Assembly (NCBI GenBank): GCA_005954745.1
Contig: CP040678.1
Location: forward strand, 310,001-374,000
Source: Halostella pelagica
GTDB lineage: Archaea > Halobacteriota > Halobacteria > Halobacteriales > Natronoarchaeaceae
Length of the DNA: 64,000 nucleotides
Direction: 5' to 3'
Shown here: positions 35,336 to 43,298 of the stretch, piece after piece
Numbering within the stretch: position 1 is the first letter of the stretch
Layout: each line of letters opens with the position of its first letter
Position numbers and translations under genes: made by a program
Notes under the pieces: model-generated
The model's database searches: none
Told to the model about the DNA's origin: nothing
What the model saw: the letters and a program-made list of their open reading frames with translations, nothing else

Positions 35336-36622
35336 TCAGGCCGCCTCGTCGTCCTCGACTACTTCGATCCCGCGACTGTTGACGGCGTCCGGGTCGAGAC
35401 CGACTTCCTGGAGGAAGTCCTTGTACTCACGCTCGCAGGACTCCGCCTCTTTCTGGCGGTCGGACGCCCGGTCGCAGAGCGCGATGAGGTCCTCGGGCAC
35501 GTCGTTCGTGTAGACGATCCAGTGGTTGATGAGGTCGGACAACCGCCGGATCGGGCTGGTGAAGTGGCCGTATATCTCGAAGTTCAGCGCGTGGTGTCCG
35601 CCGAACGGGTCGTTCATGTACTTCGCGCGCGGCATCACCTTCATCACGGCCCACTGGATCTTGTCCAGTTGCCGGGCGGGTGCCTCCTCCAGCGTCGCGT
35701 TGACGGCTATCCGCGGGTCTTCCCAGGCTTCGCCCGGGATAGAAACGCCGTTCAGGTCCTGGATCTCCCGGAGCGCCTCGTCCCACTCGTCGGGGCTTGG
35801 CTGGGGGTGGACGCGGTACATCGCCTCGACGCCGCGGTCCCACATGAGTTCGTGCGTGACCGCCTTGTTCGCCTTCAGCATGCACTCCTCGATGATGGTG
35901 TGAGCGCGGTCCCGGCGCGGGTTGAGGACGAGACTCCCTTCCTCCTTGCGCTGTTCGTGCATCCGGTCGGCCAGGTCGAACACGTCCGATATCTTCCCGT
36001 GGAGCGGCGAATCCGGGGCGTCAAGCCGGTTCTCCGCCTCGGTGTAGGTGAGTCGCTCGTCGCTCTCGATGACGGACTTGTAGATGTCGATGGTCTCGTA
36101 TGAGAGCGTCTCCTTGTCGAGGTGCATCTCGACGGTGTGAGCGAGGCGGTCCTCGTTCGGGACGAGCGAACAGACCGTCTCGGCCAGCACCGGCGGGAGC
36201 ATGTGGACCGTGTAGCCCGGCAGGTAGACGGTGTTGCCCCGCTCGACGGCCTCGTCCCACATCGCGGTGTCCGGGTTGACGTAGTGGGTCACGTCCGCGA
36301 TGTGGACCCACAGCACGTACTCGTCCTCGCGCGTCTCGATGCTGATCGCGTCGTCGAAGTCCTGTGCGTCTATCGGGTCGATGGTCCAGGTCGGCATCTC
36401 CCGCAGGTCCTCGCGCTCGTCCACCTCGTCGGCGATCTCCTGCTGGATCCCTTCGGTGCGCTCCTCGGCTTCCTCAAGCACTTCCGACGGGAACGCGTCG
36501 CGGATCTCGAACTTCTCGAAGAGTTCCTCCCGCTTGTTCTCCAGATGGCGGGCCATCTCCTCGTCGATCTCCACAGGTCCCTGCGCCTCGGCGGTGCCCG
36601 CCTCGGCTTGTGTATCGCTCAT
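35336..36622 (-). CDS. RNB-domain ribonuclease (RNase R/VacB family)
   Basis: 428-residue 3'-5' exoribonuclease. The RNB catalytic signature WTIDPIDAQDFDDAISIE has the Asp cluster at 82, 85, 88, 90 and 91. HIADVTHYV and LPPVLAETVCSL follow, and SPIRRLSDLINHW near the C terminus is the RNA-anchoring motif. It is shorter than bacterial RNase R: the cold-shock and S1 domains are absent and replaced by an acidic N-terminal helix. This fits the haloarchaeal RNase R, a main candidate for exosome-independent RNA decay. Confidence 0.93.
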   Translation of the reverse strand: MSDTQAEAGTAEAQGPVEIDEEMARHLENKREELFEKFEIRDAFPSEVLEEAEERTEGIQQEIADEVDEREDLREMPTWTIDPIDAQDFDDAISIETREDEYVLWVHIADVTHYVNPDTAMWDEAVERGNTVYLPGYTVHMLPPVLAETVCSLVPNEDRLAHTVEMHLDKETLSYETIDIYKSVIESDERLTYTEAENRLDAPDSPLHGKISDVFDLADRMHEQRKEEGSLVLNPRRDRAHTIIEECMLKANKAVTHELMWDRGVEAMYRVHPQPSPDEWDEALREIQDLNGVSIPGEAWEDPRIAVNATLEEAPARQLDKIQWAVMKVMPRAKYMNDPFGGHHALNFEIYGHFTSPIRRLSDLINHWIVYTNDVPEDLIALCDRASDRQKEAESCEREYKDFLQEVGLDPDAVNSRGIEVVEDDEAA

Positions 36623-36729
36623 GCCCGGGGCTACGGGGGTCGCACAGTTAACCTATCGGGTAGCTATCGACGGCCACTATCGGCGGCCCACACACTCCAA
36701 CGATAACGAGTACATCGGCTGCGCGAAGC

Positions 36730-36834
36730 ATGACCGGTCTCGACGAACCGATGGACGCCCTCACCGTGTACTACGTCAGCGACGGCGCTATCGCACGCCT
36801 CTGGCTCGGTGAGGCCCGAAAAAGCCCGTCGTGA
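36730..36834 (+). CDS. Possible 34-residue protein
   Basis: A short frame (MTGLDEPMDALTVYYVSDG... to a TGA at 36832) has coding-like third positions (about three quarters G or C) and an acidic start. No family is recognised, and no clear ribosome site is seen. It may be a fragment of a longer lost gene. Kept because the 226-base gap holds nothing else. Confidence 0.3.
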   Translation: MTGLDEPMDALTVYYVSDGAIARLWLGEARKSPS

Positions 36835-36848
36835 ACGCGTCGAGCCCT

Positions 36849-37145
36849 CTACTGTTCTTCTTCGAGTGTGCCGTAGCGGTCCTCGACGGTCGCGCTGTAC
36901 CACTCAAGAAACCGCTCTCTGGGGTGCTCGCCGGCGTCTACCTCGACGAGCAGTCCTTCGAGTTCGTCTCGCGGCTGGTGACAGAGTTCGCGGTAACAGG
37001 GTTTACAGAGGTACTCGAACTCCTTACCCTCTCGGTCCCAGCGGTCGCCGTACTTGTCGTATTCCCGCGCGTCGGACCGGGGGATCGAGTCCCCGCAGGC
37101 GATGCAGGTCTCCATCTCGTCCCGGTTCTTCCGGGAGGACCACAT
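36849..37145 (-). CDS. Small zinc-finger protein (DUF7562-like)
   Basis: 98-residue acidic protein with CIACG at residues 14-18 and a second pair CKPC at about 47-50, plus a later Cys in ELCHQ. The REYDKYGDRWDREGKEFEYLC block is characteristic of a haloarchaeal family that I recall as DUF7562. The two pairs are likely to hold zinc. Function unknown; it is divergent from the PUA-protein gene. Confidence 0.75.
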   Translation of the reverse strand: MWSSRKNRDEMETCIACGDSIPRSDAREYDKYGDRWDREGKEFEYLCKPCYRELCHQPRDELEGLLVEVDAGEHPRERFLEWYSATVEDRYGTLEEEQ

Positions 37146-37292
37146 ACTACGACAGTAGGCCGGGATTTACTTAGCCCTTTTCGAGTGTGTCAGTCCCCGG
37201 TAACGACCCTTCCCCGTCCCCGACTTCGCGACGGCCCCGCGTCGCCGCCCCGGAACGGTCGATTTATGCGCGCCGCGGTGGATCCACCGTTC

Positions 37293-37772
37293 ATGCAGGT
37301 CAAGTCCCGGCACCACCTCCGCAGCGACGAAATAGACGAGATAGAGGACAACGTCGCCGCCCAACTCGACGTAGAGATCGACGGCGACGCGTACGAACTC
37401 GTGGAGTTCGAGAACAGCGACGACGAACTCGTTCTCGTCGACGGCGAACCGGCGGTCGTCTACGTGGACGGCGAACCCTTCCTCACCGTTCGCGGCGCGA
37501 ACGAGTACCCGCCGGAGAACCGCGTCGTCACGGTCGACGCCGGTGCCGTCTCGTTCGTCAGCGACGGTGCGGACGTGATGCGGCCGGGCATCGTCGAGGC
37601 CGACGAGGACATCGAGTCAGGCGACCTCGTCGCTATCGCCGAGGAGTCTCACGGCAAGGTGCTTGCCATCGGCCGCGCCCAGACCGCCGGTGCGGATATG
37701 GTCGGCGACAGCGGGAAAGTCGTCGAATCGATCCACCACGTCGGCGACGACCTCTACGAGTTCGCGATCTAA
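37293..37772 (+). CDS. PUA-domain RNA-binding protein
   Basis: 159-residue protein of the archaeal MCT-1/Tma20-like PUA group. The N-terminal half (SRHHLRSDEIDEIEDNV) is a pre-PUA region. The PUA domain occupies about residues 75-155 with RVVTVDAGAVSFVSDGADVMRPGIVE and SHGKVLAIGRAQ. The start at 37293 fits a leaderless transcript from GATTTATG 25 bases upstream; the in-frame ATG at 37266 lies in that box. Likely role in translation or RNA modification. Confidence 0.85.
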   Translation: MQVKSRHHLRSDEIDEIEDNVAAQLDVEIDGDAYELVEFENSDDELVLVDGEPAVVYVDGEPFLTVRGANEYPPENRVVTVDAGAVSFVSDGADVMRPGIVEADEDIESGDLVAIAEESHGKVLAIGRAQTAGADMVGDSGKVVESIHHVGDDLYEFAI

Positions 37773-37869
37773 TCGCGACCTATTTTCTCGTCGGCGACCT
37801 CGCGCCGCGCTCCCGTCCGCGGGCTCTTTTTCGTCTGTCAGTATACTTCGCTCCGTAGCGATCCGTCCG

Positions 37870-37920
37870 GGAGGTGACGCTATGTGCGCGGACGACGAAC
37901 GGGTCGGTAATGAGCCCTGA
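37870..37920 (+). promoter_or_regulatory. Shine-Dalgarno site and 12-codon leader ORF
   Basis: GGAGGTGA at 37870-37877 lies four bases before an ATG at 37882. That ATG opens a 12-codon frame (MCADDERVGNEP) ending in TGA at 37918-37920. The start codon of the next gene, at 37910, lies inside this frame, so the leader peptide would be translated first and coupled to it. Confidence 0.5.
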
Positions 37921-38077
37921 AGAGGACGGGTCAGACCAGTCGAGGGTCGGTGCTGGGATCGCTATCGGGGCGGGCATCGGGGTAGCGCTCGGCGCGGCCA
38001 CCGATCAGATCGCGCTCGGCGTCGCCGTCGGGATAGGTGTCGGAGTAGCGCTCGGAGCGGCGCTGGACCGTCGGTAG
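37910..38077 (+). CDS. Small glycine-zipper membrane protein
   Basis: 55-residue protein: acidic N terminus of 11 residues, then two similar hydrophobic segments (GAGIAIGAGIGVALGAA and GVAVGIGVGVALGAAL) rich in regularly spaced Gly and Ala, the glycine-zipper pattern of tightly packed helices. The ATG at 37910 is preferred; a GTG at 37874 would overlap the ribosome site of the leader ORF. Function unknown; pore-forming or scaffolding peptides and bacteriocin-like peptides also look like this. Confidence 0.65.
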   Translation: MSPEEDGSDQSRVGAGIAIGAGIGVALGAATDQIALGVAVGIGVGVALGAALDRR

Positions 38078-38140
38078 CGGCGACACTGCGAGATGGCCGG
38101 CGTTCCGCCCGATGACCGCGACGTAAGAATCCGTCACATC

Positions 38141-38887
38141 TCACGCTCTCTCGTCCGCCTGTTCGGAGTCCGCCATCCAGTCCGGGTTCTCGACGGTCGT
38201 CTCGCCGTACGACTCCACCTCGTACGTGCCGGCTACCGTCCGGCTCTCGCCGCCCTCGTCGATCGATATCCGGTACTCGAACTGGTGAATGGTACCTTCC
38301 TCGTCGACGACGAGTTCCCCGGACACCGACTCGACATTGTCGGCGATGTCTCCGATCCGCCTATCGACTTCCGTTACCTCGTAGCGGACGGCGGGCGTCC
38401 CGTCGACGACGACGGTCCTCGCCGCCGAGAAGTTGAGTATGCCGACTGTGCGCAGCAGACCGGCCTGCGCCCGGTAGTTCGCCTCCTCGTACGTGATGGC
38501 GTCGGTGTGAACGGTGCCATCGAAGTGGCGGTATAGTGTTCCGCCCCAGTAGAACGTCTCCTGCGAGGTGTCACCGCCCCGATGCTGGCGACTGTAGATC
38601 CGCTCCCGCTCGGCGTCGATGCGGATGACCGTTCTGGCGGTCCCGCCGCCGTCGAACGTCTGCGTCGCGTTGACGACACCGCCTGTCGCGGCAAGCCGGT
38701 CCCAGTGCGTCTCGGCCGCCACCGTTCCGTTCGGGACGCCGTCCTCGTCGTACCCGTTGGGATAGTCGAACTCCGAGAGCGACGGCGTCTCGGCGTCGAA
38801 GCCGTCGCCGCCGTCGAGTAGCGCGCCGTTACAGCCGGCGAACAGGAGCAGTACTGCGACCGCGAGGGCTCGTCGGTGAGGGGCCAT
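38141..38887 (-). CDS. Haloarchaeal lipoprotein (DUF7537-like)
   Basis: 248-residue exported protein. The signal peptide ends at a lipobox (LLFAGC, Cys19). The mature part is acidic with predicted beta strands (TFYWGGTLYRHFDG, ARTVVVDGTPAVRYEVTEV), like a LolA- or outer-surface beta-sheet lipoprotein. I recall this as a common haloarchaeal family, DUF7537. Function unknown. Confidence 0.75.
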   Translation of the reverse strand: MAPHRRALAVAVLLLFAGCNGALLDGGDGFDAETPSLSEFDYPNGYDEDGVPNGTVAAETHWDRLAATGGVVNATQTFDGGGTARTVIRIDAERERIYSRQHRGGDTSQETFYWGGTLYRHFDGTVHTDAITYEEANYRAQAGLLRTVGILNFSAARTVVVDGTPAVRYEVTEVDRRIGDIADNVESVSGELVVDEEGTIHQFEYRISIDEGGESRTVAGTYEVESYGETTVENPDWMADSEQADERA

Positions 38888-38927
38888 TGCCAGCCGGTAC
38901 GAAGACGATCGGTTTGTACCTTCTCAG

Positions 38928-39638
38928 TTACTCCGTCCCGTCTATGCTGTCCTCGTCGTATGCATCCTCGTAACGGTCCATGGCCATCTCGTACCCCTCG
39001 ACGGCGTACTCGTAGGTCTCGCGCAGGTCCTCTATCGGCGTCTCCGTCGCGTCGACCCGCAGGTCGTCGTAGTACGGGTCGACGACGGGGTCGGCGGTCG
39101 TCTCGACGAGCAGCGCCGCGCTCTGGACGTGGAGGTCCTCGCGCTTGTCGCCGCCCTCGGCGTGGCCGGCGGCAAGCGCGTCGATCAGGCGTTCCGCGAG
39201 CGGCCGGTCCTCGTCACGGTCCGCCTCGTACGCGGCCGCCGTCTCGGTGATGACGTCCTCGCCCGTGAGCAGGTTCCCCGCGACGGTGTAGTTCTCCCTC
39301 TCGACGTGCCCGTACCAGTCCCCGCACTCCTCGCCGGAGAAGGCGAAGGTCCCGTCCGCGTCCACGCCGTGTAACTGCCGTCCCTCCCGTCCGTCGTCCG
39401 CGTTCAGCAGCGATTCGAGCGCGTCTTCGACCGCCAGCCCGTCGTCGAGGTATTCGACGCCTTTCCGCCCGAGTTCGACGTTGACGAGGCTCTGCGTGGC
39501 GACGGCCCCGTTCTCGCTGGCGAACGGACAGAGCGTCCCGACGCCCGGAAGCCGCGTCGTGACAGCGACGCCGAACCGGGTCTGCTCGTCTCCGCCCTCG
39601 TCCTCGAACCGCTCTTTCACGCAGATGCTGAAGGTCAT
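38928..39638 (-). CDS. DUF1028 family Ntn-like protein
   Basis: 236 residues from the ATG at 39638 (an upstream start at 39653 adds five residues). The N terminus TFSICVKE, GVAVTTRLPGVGTLCPFA and GAVATQSLVNVELG match DUF1028, a family with an N-terminal nucleophile hydrolase-like fold. AGNLLTGEDVI is a second family block. The usual N-terminal motif is SIVARD; here the residue after SI is Cys. Enzymatic activity is not established for the family. Confidence 0.78.
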   Translation of the reverse strand: MTFSICVKERFEDEGGDEQTRFGVAVTTRLPGVGTLCPFASENGAVATQSLVNVELGRKGVEYLDDGLAVEDALESLLNADDGREGRQLHGVDADGTFAFSGEECGDWYGHVERENYTVAGNLLTGEDVITETAAAYEADRDEDRPLAERLIDALAAGHAEGGDKREDLHVQSAALLVETTADPVVDPYYDDLRVDATETPIEDLRETYEYAVEGYEMAMDRYEDAYDEDSIDGTE

Positions 39639-39793
39639 ACCGATCACTGACACCGGTTCATCAAAAAGATCGGTCTTCCGGAAAGTCGCCGCCGGAGTCG
39701 GCTACACGACCCCGGTTTCGGAGGCGGCTGACGCACGCTTCGTCGGCGTGTCTGACGTAAGAACTATACTCGCTCCGCCGGAGGTGTTTCCCT

Positions 39794-40153
39794 ATGGGAC
39801 TCATGAGTAAGATACTCGGCGACCGCAATAGTCGCTCGACTGGGGATTACGTCGAACTCAACCCTGATGACTTCGACGCCGGAACGAGCGAGGCGGCGAT
39901 GGAAGTTCATATCGCCGAGATAGCGGGCAAAGAAGACGTGATAGACATCAAAGACGCCGTCTACGACGGGGACCTTATCATTGCTGACATCACTCGTCTC
40001 CGGACGGAGGACCCGACGGTCGAGCATATCACCGACGAACTTCGCCAGGTCGCCGAGGAAGTCGGCGGCGACATCGTCCAGAAAGGCGACGACCAGATCA
40101 TCGTCACGCCGACCGGCGTCAGCATCAGTCGCGAGAAACTCGGCACGCGATAA
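39794..40153 (+). CDS. sepF: Cell division protein SepF
   Basis: 119-residue archaeal SepF, the FtsZ membrane anchor of FtsZ-based archaea. The N-terminal GLMSKILGDR is a short amphipathic membrane-targeting helix, followed by a flexible linker and the SepF core (about residues 35-112) with DVIDIKDAVYDGDLIIADITRL and GGDIVQKGDDQIIVTP. Length fits haloarchaeal SepF. It has its own promoter region and stands alone, convergent with the DUF5611 gene. Confidence 0.93.
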   Translation: MGLMSKILGDRNSRSTGDYVELNPDDFDAGTSEAAMEVHIAEIAGKEDVIDIKDAVYDGDLIIADITRLRTEDPTVEHITDELRQVAEEVGGDIVQKGDDQIIVTPTGVSISREKLGTR

Positions 40154-40213
40154 CCGTCGCTCGCGCAGCGTTCTTTCTGCCCTGTGGAACCGAAAACGCG
40201 GTCGAAAACCGTC

Positions 40214-40606
40214 TCAGGCGTCGACGTCGTGGTCGGGGTCGTCCTCGACCGACCGTTTTAGCGATTCGCGCCGGGCCTTCGCGTCCCGACCAGTCGCTTC
40301 CAGCAGGAACTCGTTTTTCGCGTCGACAGCGTCGGCCGCGGCGTCGGCGTTCCCCTCCGCGATGACGTCTTCCGCGTCTCGCTCCTCGAAGTGGACCGCC
40401 AGTTTGTCCTTCTTGCTACCGTAGGACGCCGTGCCGGCGATGATCTGGTCGAACACCGGATTGTCCGGGTTCCCGATGACGTACAGTTCGTTGCCCTCGT
40501 ACTCCTCGGTCCCGGTCACCTCGCCGAAATACTCCTCGATAGTCGCTTTCATTTCCGGGATCCGTTCTTCGAGATACTCGCCACGACGCATCTTGTATTC
40601 CTTCAT
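40214..40606 (-). CDS. DUF5611 family protein
   Basis: 130-residue acidic protein starting at ATG 40606 (MKEYKMRRGEYLEERIPEM). The long open frame upstream is the complement of the neighbouring gene. Family resemblance to DUF5611, from memory: a single alpha/beta domain (ATIEEYFGEV, ELYVIGNPDNPVF) with a charged helical tail. Function unknown. It follows the zinc-ribbon gene 40647-41552 in the same direction and may be cotranscribed. Confidence 0.78.
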   Translation of the reverse strand: MKEYKMRRGEYLEERIPEMKATIEEYFGEVTGTEEYEGNELYVIGNPDNPVFDQIIAGTASYGSKKDKLAVHFEERDAEDVIAEGNADAAADAVDAKNEFLLEATGRDAKARRESLKRSVEDDPDHDVDA

Positions 40607-40646
40607 AAGTGATGAGATGCACAGGGGGAGGTTTACCCTTTTCGCG

Positions 40647-41552
40647 TCAGCGCTCCCGTTCAGTGATGTATCCGTGCCGGCATTCGGGGCAAATATCCCC
40701 CGATCGGAGCGACGACCGGGTCGCAGAGGCGCTGTACCCGCACTCCGGGCAGACGAACTCCGTGTCAACGCTCTCGGTATCGGTCGGCGCGTCGGGCGAC
40801 GGTGCGGACCCGGCACTCGTGATACTCGTCTCCGTGGTCGGCTGGTCTCCGCCGACGGTTTCGTCGCCGTCGATGTCGACGTTTTCGGCCTCGGGCGTCA
40901 GCCCTCCACCGAACTCGACGTCGGCCGTTTCGTCGCCGAGTTCGGCGTCGTACCCCTCGTCCTCGCCCTCGTTCTCGGGCCAGGCCGTCGGTTCCATCTC
41001 GTCGTCGTCGGCTCCGGTGTCCTCGGCCTCTGGCCATTCACCGTGTTTCCGGTCGCGGTCCGGCTCCTCGTCCTCGTCGAGGATAACCGCGTCGTCCTCC
41101 TCGGTGGCCGGGGCGCTTTCGGCCTCGGCGACCACGTCTTCGGCGGTGTCCGTGCGTGCTTGCTCGGCCGCGTCCGTTTCCGCGGCAGTTTCCTCGATTA
41201 TCTCCGCGTCGTCCGTTACGTCGTCGCTCTCGTCCGCCGTGGCGGACTCCTCGGCGGAAGCGGTGTCGTCCGCGGTGGGCGAACTGGCGGGCGTACCCCC
41301 GTCTCCGCTTTCGCTCGCGGTTTCGAGACTGTCGTCGGTGTTCGCCGATGTGTCGTCCGTCGTCTCTGCGCCTGTGGTTCGCCCCAGCGACGTGACGTTC
41401 GTGTTCTCCGTGAGTAGTTTCTCCTTCCCGCAGCGCGTACACGTTTCGACCTCGCGGACAGTCTCCACCACCTCGCTACCGTCCTCCTCTCGCTCGCGTT
41501 CGACCTCGGTTTCCCCGAAGTCGTGCCCGAGTAACGAACATCTGATACCCAT
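40647..41552 (-). CDS. Acidic protein with two terminal zinc-binding modules (DUF7093-like)
   Basis: 301-residue protein. The N terminus (GIRCSLLGHDFG...ETCTRCGKEK) carries a Cys/His set with CTRC at about 38-41, and the C terminus has CPECG and CPECRHG, a zinc ribbon. The 200 residues between are a low-complexity acidic linker of Asp, Glu, Ala, Thr and Ser. I recall haloarchaeal DUF7093 for this N-terminal module. The design suggests a flexible adaptor between two binding ends. Function unknown. Confidence 0.75.
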   Translation of the reverse strand: MGIRCSLLGHDFGETEVEREREEDGSEVVETVREVETCTRCGKEKLLTENTNVTSLGRTTGAETTDDTSANTDDSLETASESGDGGTPASSPTADDTASAEESATADESDDVTDDAEIIEETAAETDAAEQARTDTAEDVVAEAESAPATEEDDAVILDEDEEPDRDRKHGEWPEAEDTGADDDEMEPTAWPENEGEDEGYDAELGDETADVEFGGGLTPEAENVDIDGDETVGGDQPTTETSITSAGSAPSPDAPTDTESVDTEFVCPECGYSASATRSSLRSGDICPECRHGYITERER

Positions 41553-41642
41553 TGTCACTCCATATCCAACCGGGGCTCAAAAGGCTACTGCTTGGCCTGA
41601 TCAGGGGTTAATGGTAAAACCCACCCTCGCCAAGTATGGGCC

Positions 41643-41942
41643 ATGAGAGCAAAGCGGGAGTACCGTGACCGGGATTCGGTCGAGGTTTCGGTACTCGACG
41701 CCCTCGTCGACCGGAGCGAGGAGGGGATGACTGTCTTCGAGATCCGGTCACACGTCGAGGAGGACATCGACGACCTCGAAGGCGCACTGGCGACGCTGAA
41801 GGAGGACCAGCTAATAACCGTCGACGAGAACGGCGACCGGACGGTGATCAAACCGGACGACCGCGTCGTCCCTGACCCGGGCGAGCCACAGGACGATGAC
41901 CAGAGCGTCTTCGACCGGGTCCGCGACCGGCTACCGTTCTGA
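41643..41942 (+). CDS. DUF6432 winged-helix protein
   Basis: 99-residue protein whose core looks like a winged helix: VEVSVLDALVDRSEEGMTV, FEIRSHVEEDIDDLEGALATLKEDQLI as helices and TVDENGDRTVIKP as wing. I recall the family as DUF6432. It probably binds DNA as a small regulator. A family-B repeat begins right after its stop codon, before the YgfZ-like gene. Confidence 0.75.
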   Translation: MRAKREYRDRDSVEVSVLDALVDRSEEGMTVFEIRSHVEEDIDDLEGALATLKEDQLITVDENGDRTVIKPDDRVVPDPGEPQDDDQSVFDRVRDRLPF

Positions 41943-42017
41943 TAGGAACTGTTGTACCTCAGTACGGCAGTTCGCAGATCCGCGTCGGCGAGTTCCAGGA
42001 CACGTTACAACGATCCC
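41943..42017. repeat. Family B palindromic repeat, copy 1
   Basis: Begins right after the TGA of the DUF6432 gene. Outer ends GGAACTGTTGTA and TACAACGATCC are imperfect inverted repeats. The inner part GTTCGCAGATCCGCGTCGGCG aligns with the reverse complement of the copy at 59068 (GTTCGCCGACCCCGCGTCGGCG there). It lies in opposite orientation to that copy. Confidence 0.55.
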
Positions 42018-42060
42018 GATGATAGGGAGGTTTTTCCGCCGCTACCCCCACGACACGAGT

Positions 42061-43143
42061 ATGACAGTTATCGAGTCGGTCCACGAGGACCACGGCGCGA
42101 CGTTCGGCGGACGCGGCGGACGCCGCGTTCCGGTAGAGTACGGCCGCCCCAACAGAACCCACCGCGCTGTCCGGAACGTCGTCGGCGTGACGGAGATGCC
42201 GTACGGCATTGTCGTCGTCACCGGCGACGACCGCGTCGATTATGTCGACAACGCCGTTTCCAACGACGTTCCGTCCACGGACGGCGAGGGCGTTTACGCT
42301 CTCCTGTTAGACCCTCAGGGCGGCATCGAAACGGACATCTACGTGTACAACGCGAACGACCGCCTCCTGCTGTTCACCCCACCCGGCCGCGCTGAGCCCC
42401 TCGCCGCGGACTGGTCAGAGAAGGTGTTCATCGAGGACGTCGAGATCAGCGTCGCTACCGACGAGTTCGGCGTCTTCGGCGTCCACGGCCCGAAAGCGAC
42501 CGAGAAGATAGCGAGCGTTCTCAACGGTGCCGCGTCTCCCGACGAACAGCTCTCGTTCGTCCGCGGGTCGATGGGCGACGAGGGCGTCACAGTCGTCCGC
42601 ACGGACGGTCTCGCTGGCGAGGAGGGGTTCGAGGTCGTCTGCGCCGCGGCCGACGCCGCGGACGTCTTCGACACGCTGGTAAACCACGGGCTGAACGCCG
42701 CGCCGTTCGGACTGCACACCTGGGAAGCACTCACGCTCGAAGCCGGGACGCCGCTGTTCGACACGGAACTGGAGGGCCGGATCCCCAACGTCGTCGGGAT
42801 CCGAAACGCGCTCGATTTCGACAAGGGCTGTTACGTCGGCCAGGAGGTCGTCTCCCGCGTGGAGAACCGCGGTCGACCGAGCAAGCGCCTAGTCGGCCTC
42901 CGACCCGACGCGGTGCCGGACGCCGGTGCGGCCGTGTTCGCGGGCGACGAGGCGGTCGGCGAGGTGACGCGTGCGGTCGAGAGCCCGATGCTCGATGAAC
43001 CGATCGCCTTCGGGCTGGTGGACTTCGACGCGCCCGCGGACGGCCTCACCGTTCGCGTCGACGCGGAGGAAGTCCCGGCCCAGCGCACGGCACTACCGTT
43101 CGTCGAGGGGAGCGACCGGTCGGCGCGGCTGCCGACGTACTGA
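42061..43143 (+). CDS. YgfZ/GcvT-like folate-binding protein
   Basis: 360-residue protein of the aminomethyltransferase fold. The KGCYVGQE signature (Lys255-Glu262, Cys257) is the hallmark of YgfZ-type proteins, which bind folate and support iron-sulfur cluster enzymes. The start at 42061 gives MTVIESVHEDHGATF; the longer frame upstream is unlikely. It lacks nothing obvious and ends in a pyrimidine-rich tract. A role in Fe-S protein repair is inferred from bacterial YgfZ; some haloarchaeal annotations call it glycine cleavage T protein. Confidence 0.87.
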   Translation: MTVIESVHEDHGATFGGRGGRRVPVEYGRPNRTHRAVRNVVGVTEMPYGIVVVTGDDRVDYVDNAVSNDVPSTDGEGVYALLLDPQGGIETDIYVYNANDRLLLFTPPGRAEPLAADWSEKVFIEDVEISVATDEFGVFGVHGPKATEKIASVLNGAASPDEQLSFVRGSMGDEGVTVVRTDGLAGEEGFEVVCAAADAADVFDTLVNHGLNAAPFGLHTWEALTLEAGTPLFDTELEGRIPNVVGIRNALDFDKGCYVGQEVVSRVENRGRPSKRLVGLRPDAVPDAGAAVFAGDEAVGEVTRAVESPMLDEPIAFGLVDFDAPADGLTVRVDAEEVPAQRTALPFVEGSDRSARLPTY

Positions 43144-43145
43144 CC

Positions 43146-43155
43146 CGTCTTTTTC
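43146..43155 (+). terminator. T-rich terminator after the YgfZ-like gene
   Basis: CGTCTTTTTCC follows the stop codon within ten bases, the common archaeal T-run. The following 140 bases up to the convergent flavoprotein gene contain GC-rich imperfect hairpins but no gene. Confidence 0.45.
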
Positions 43156-43298
43156 CCCTGGGACTTATCACTGAAGCCGCGGCCACACCCGCCGTGTTCT
43201 GAAAAACCGCCGCGGAGCGGTCTGCGGGTGAGCGATCAGCCGCTTCGCGTTCGAACGTCTCTGCGGATAGATCGCCTGCTCGCTACGCGCCACTCCAA

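Noticed and set aside
43200-43290. GC-rich imperfect hairpins between the YgfZ-like and flavoprotein genes
   Set aside because: No match to families A, B or C and no conserved end; probably ordinary convergent 3' regions.
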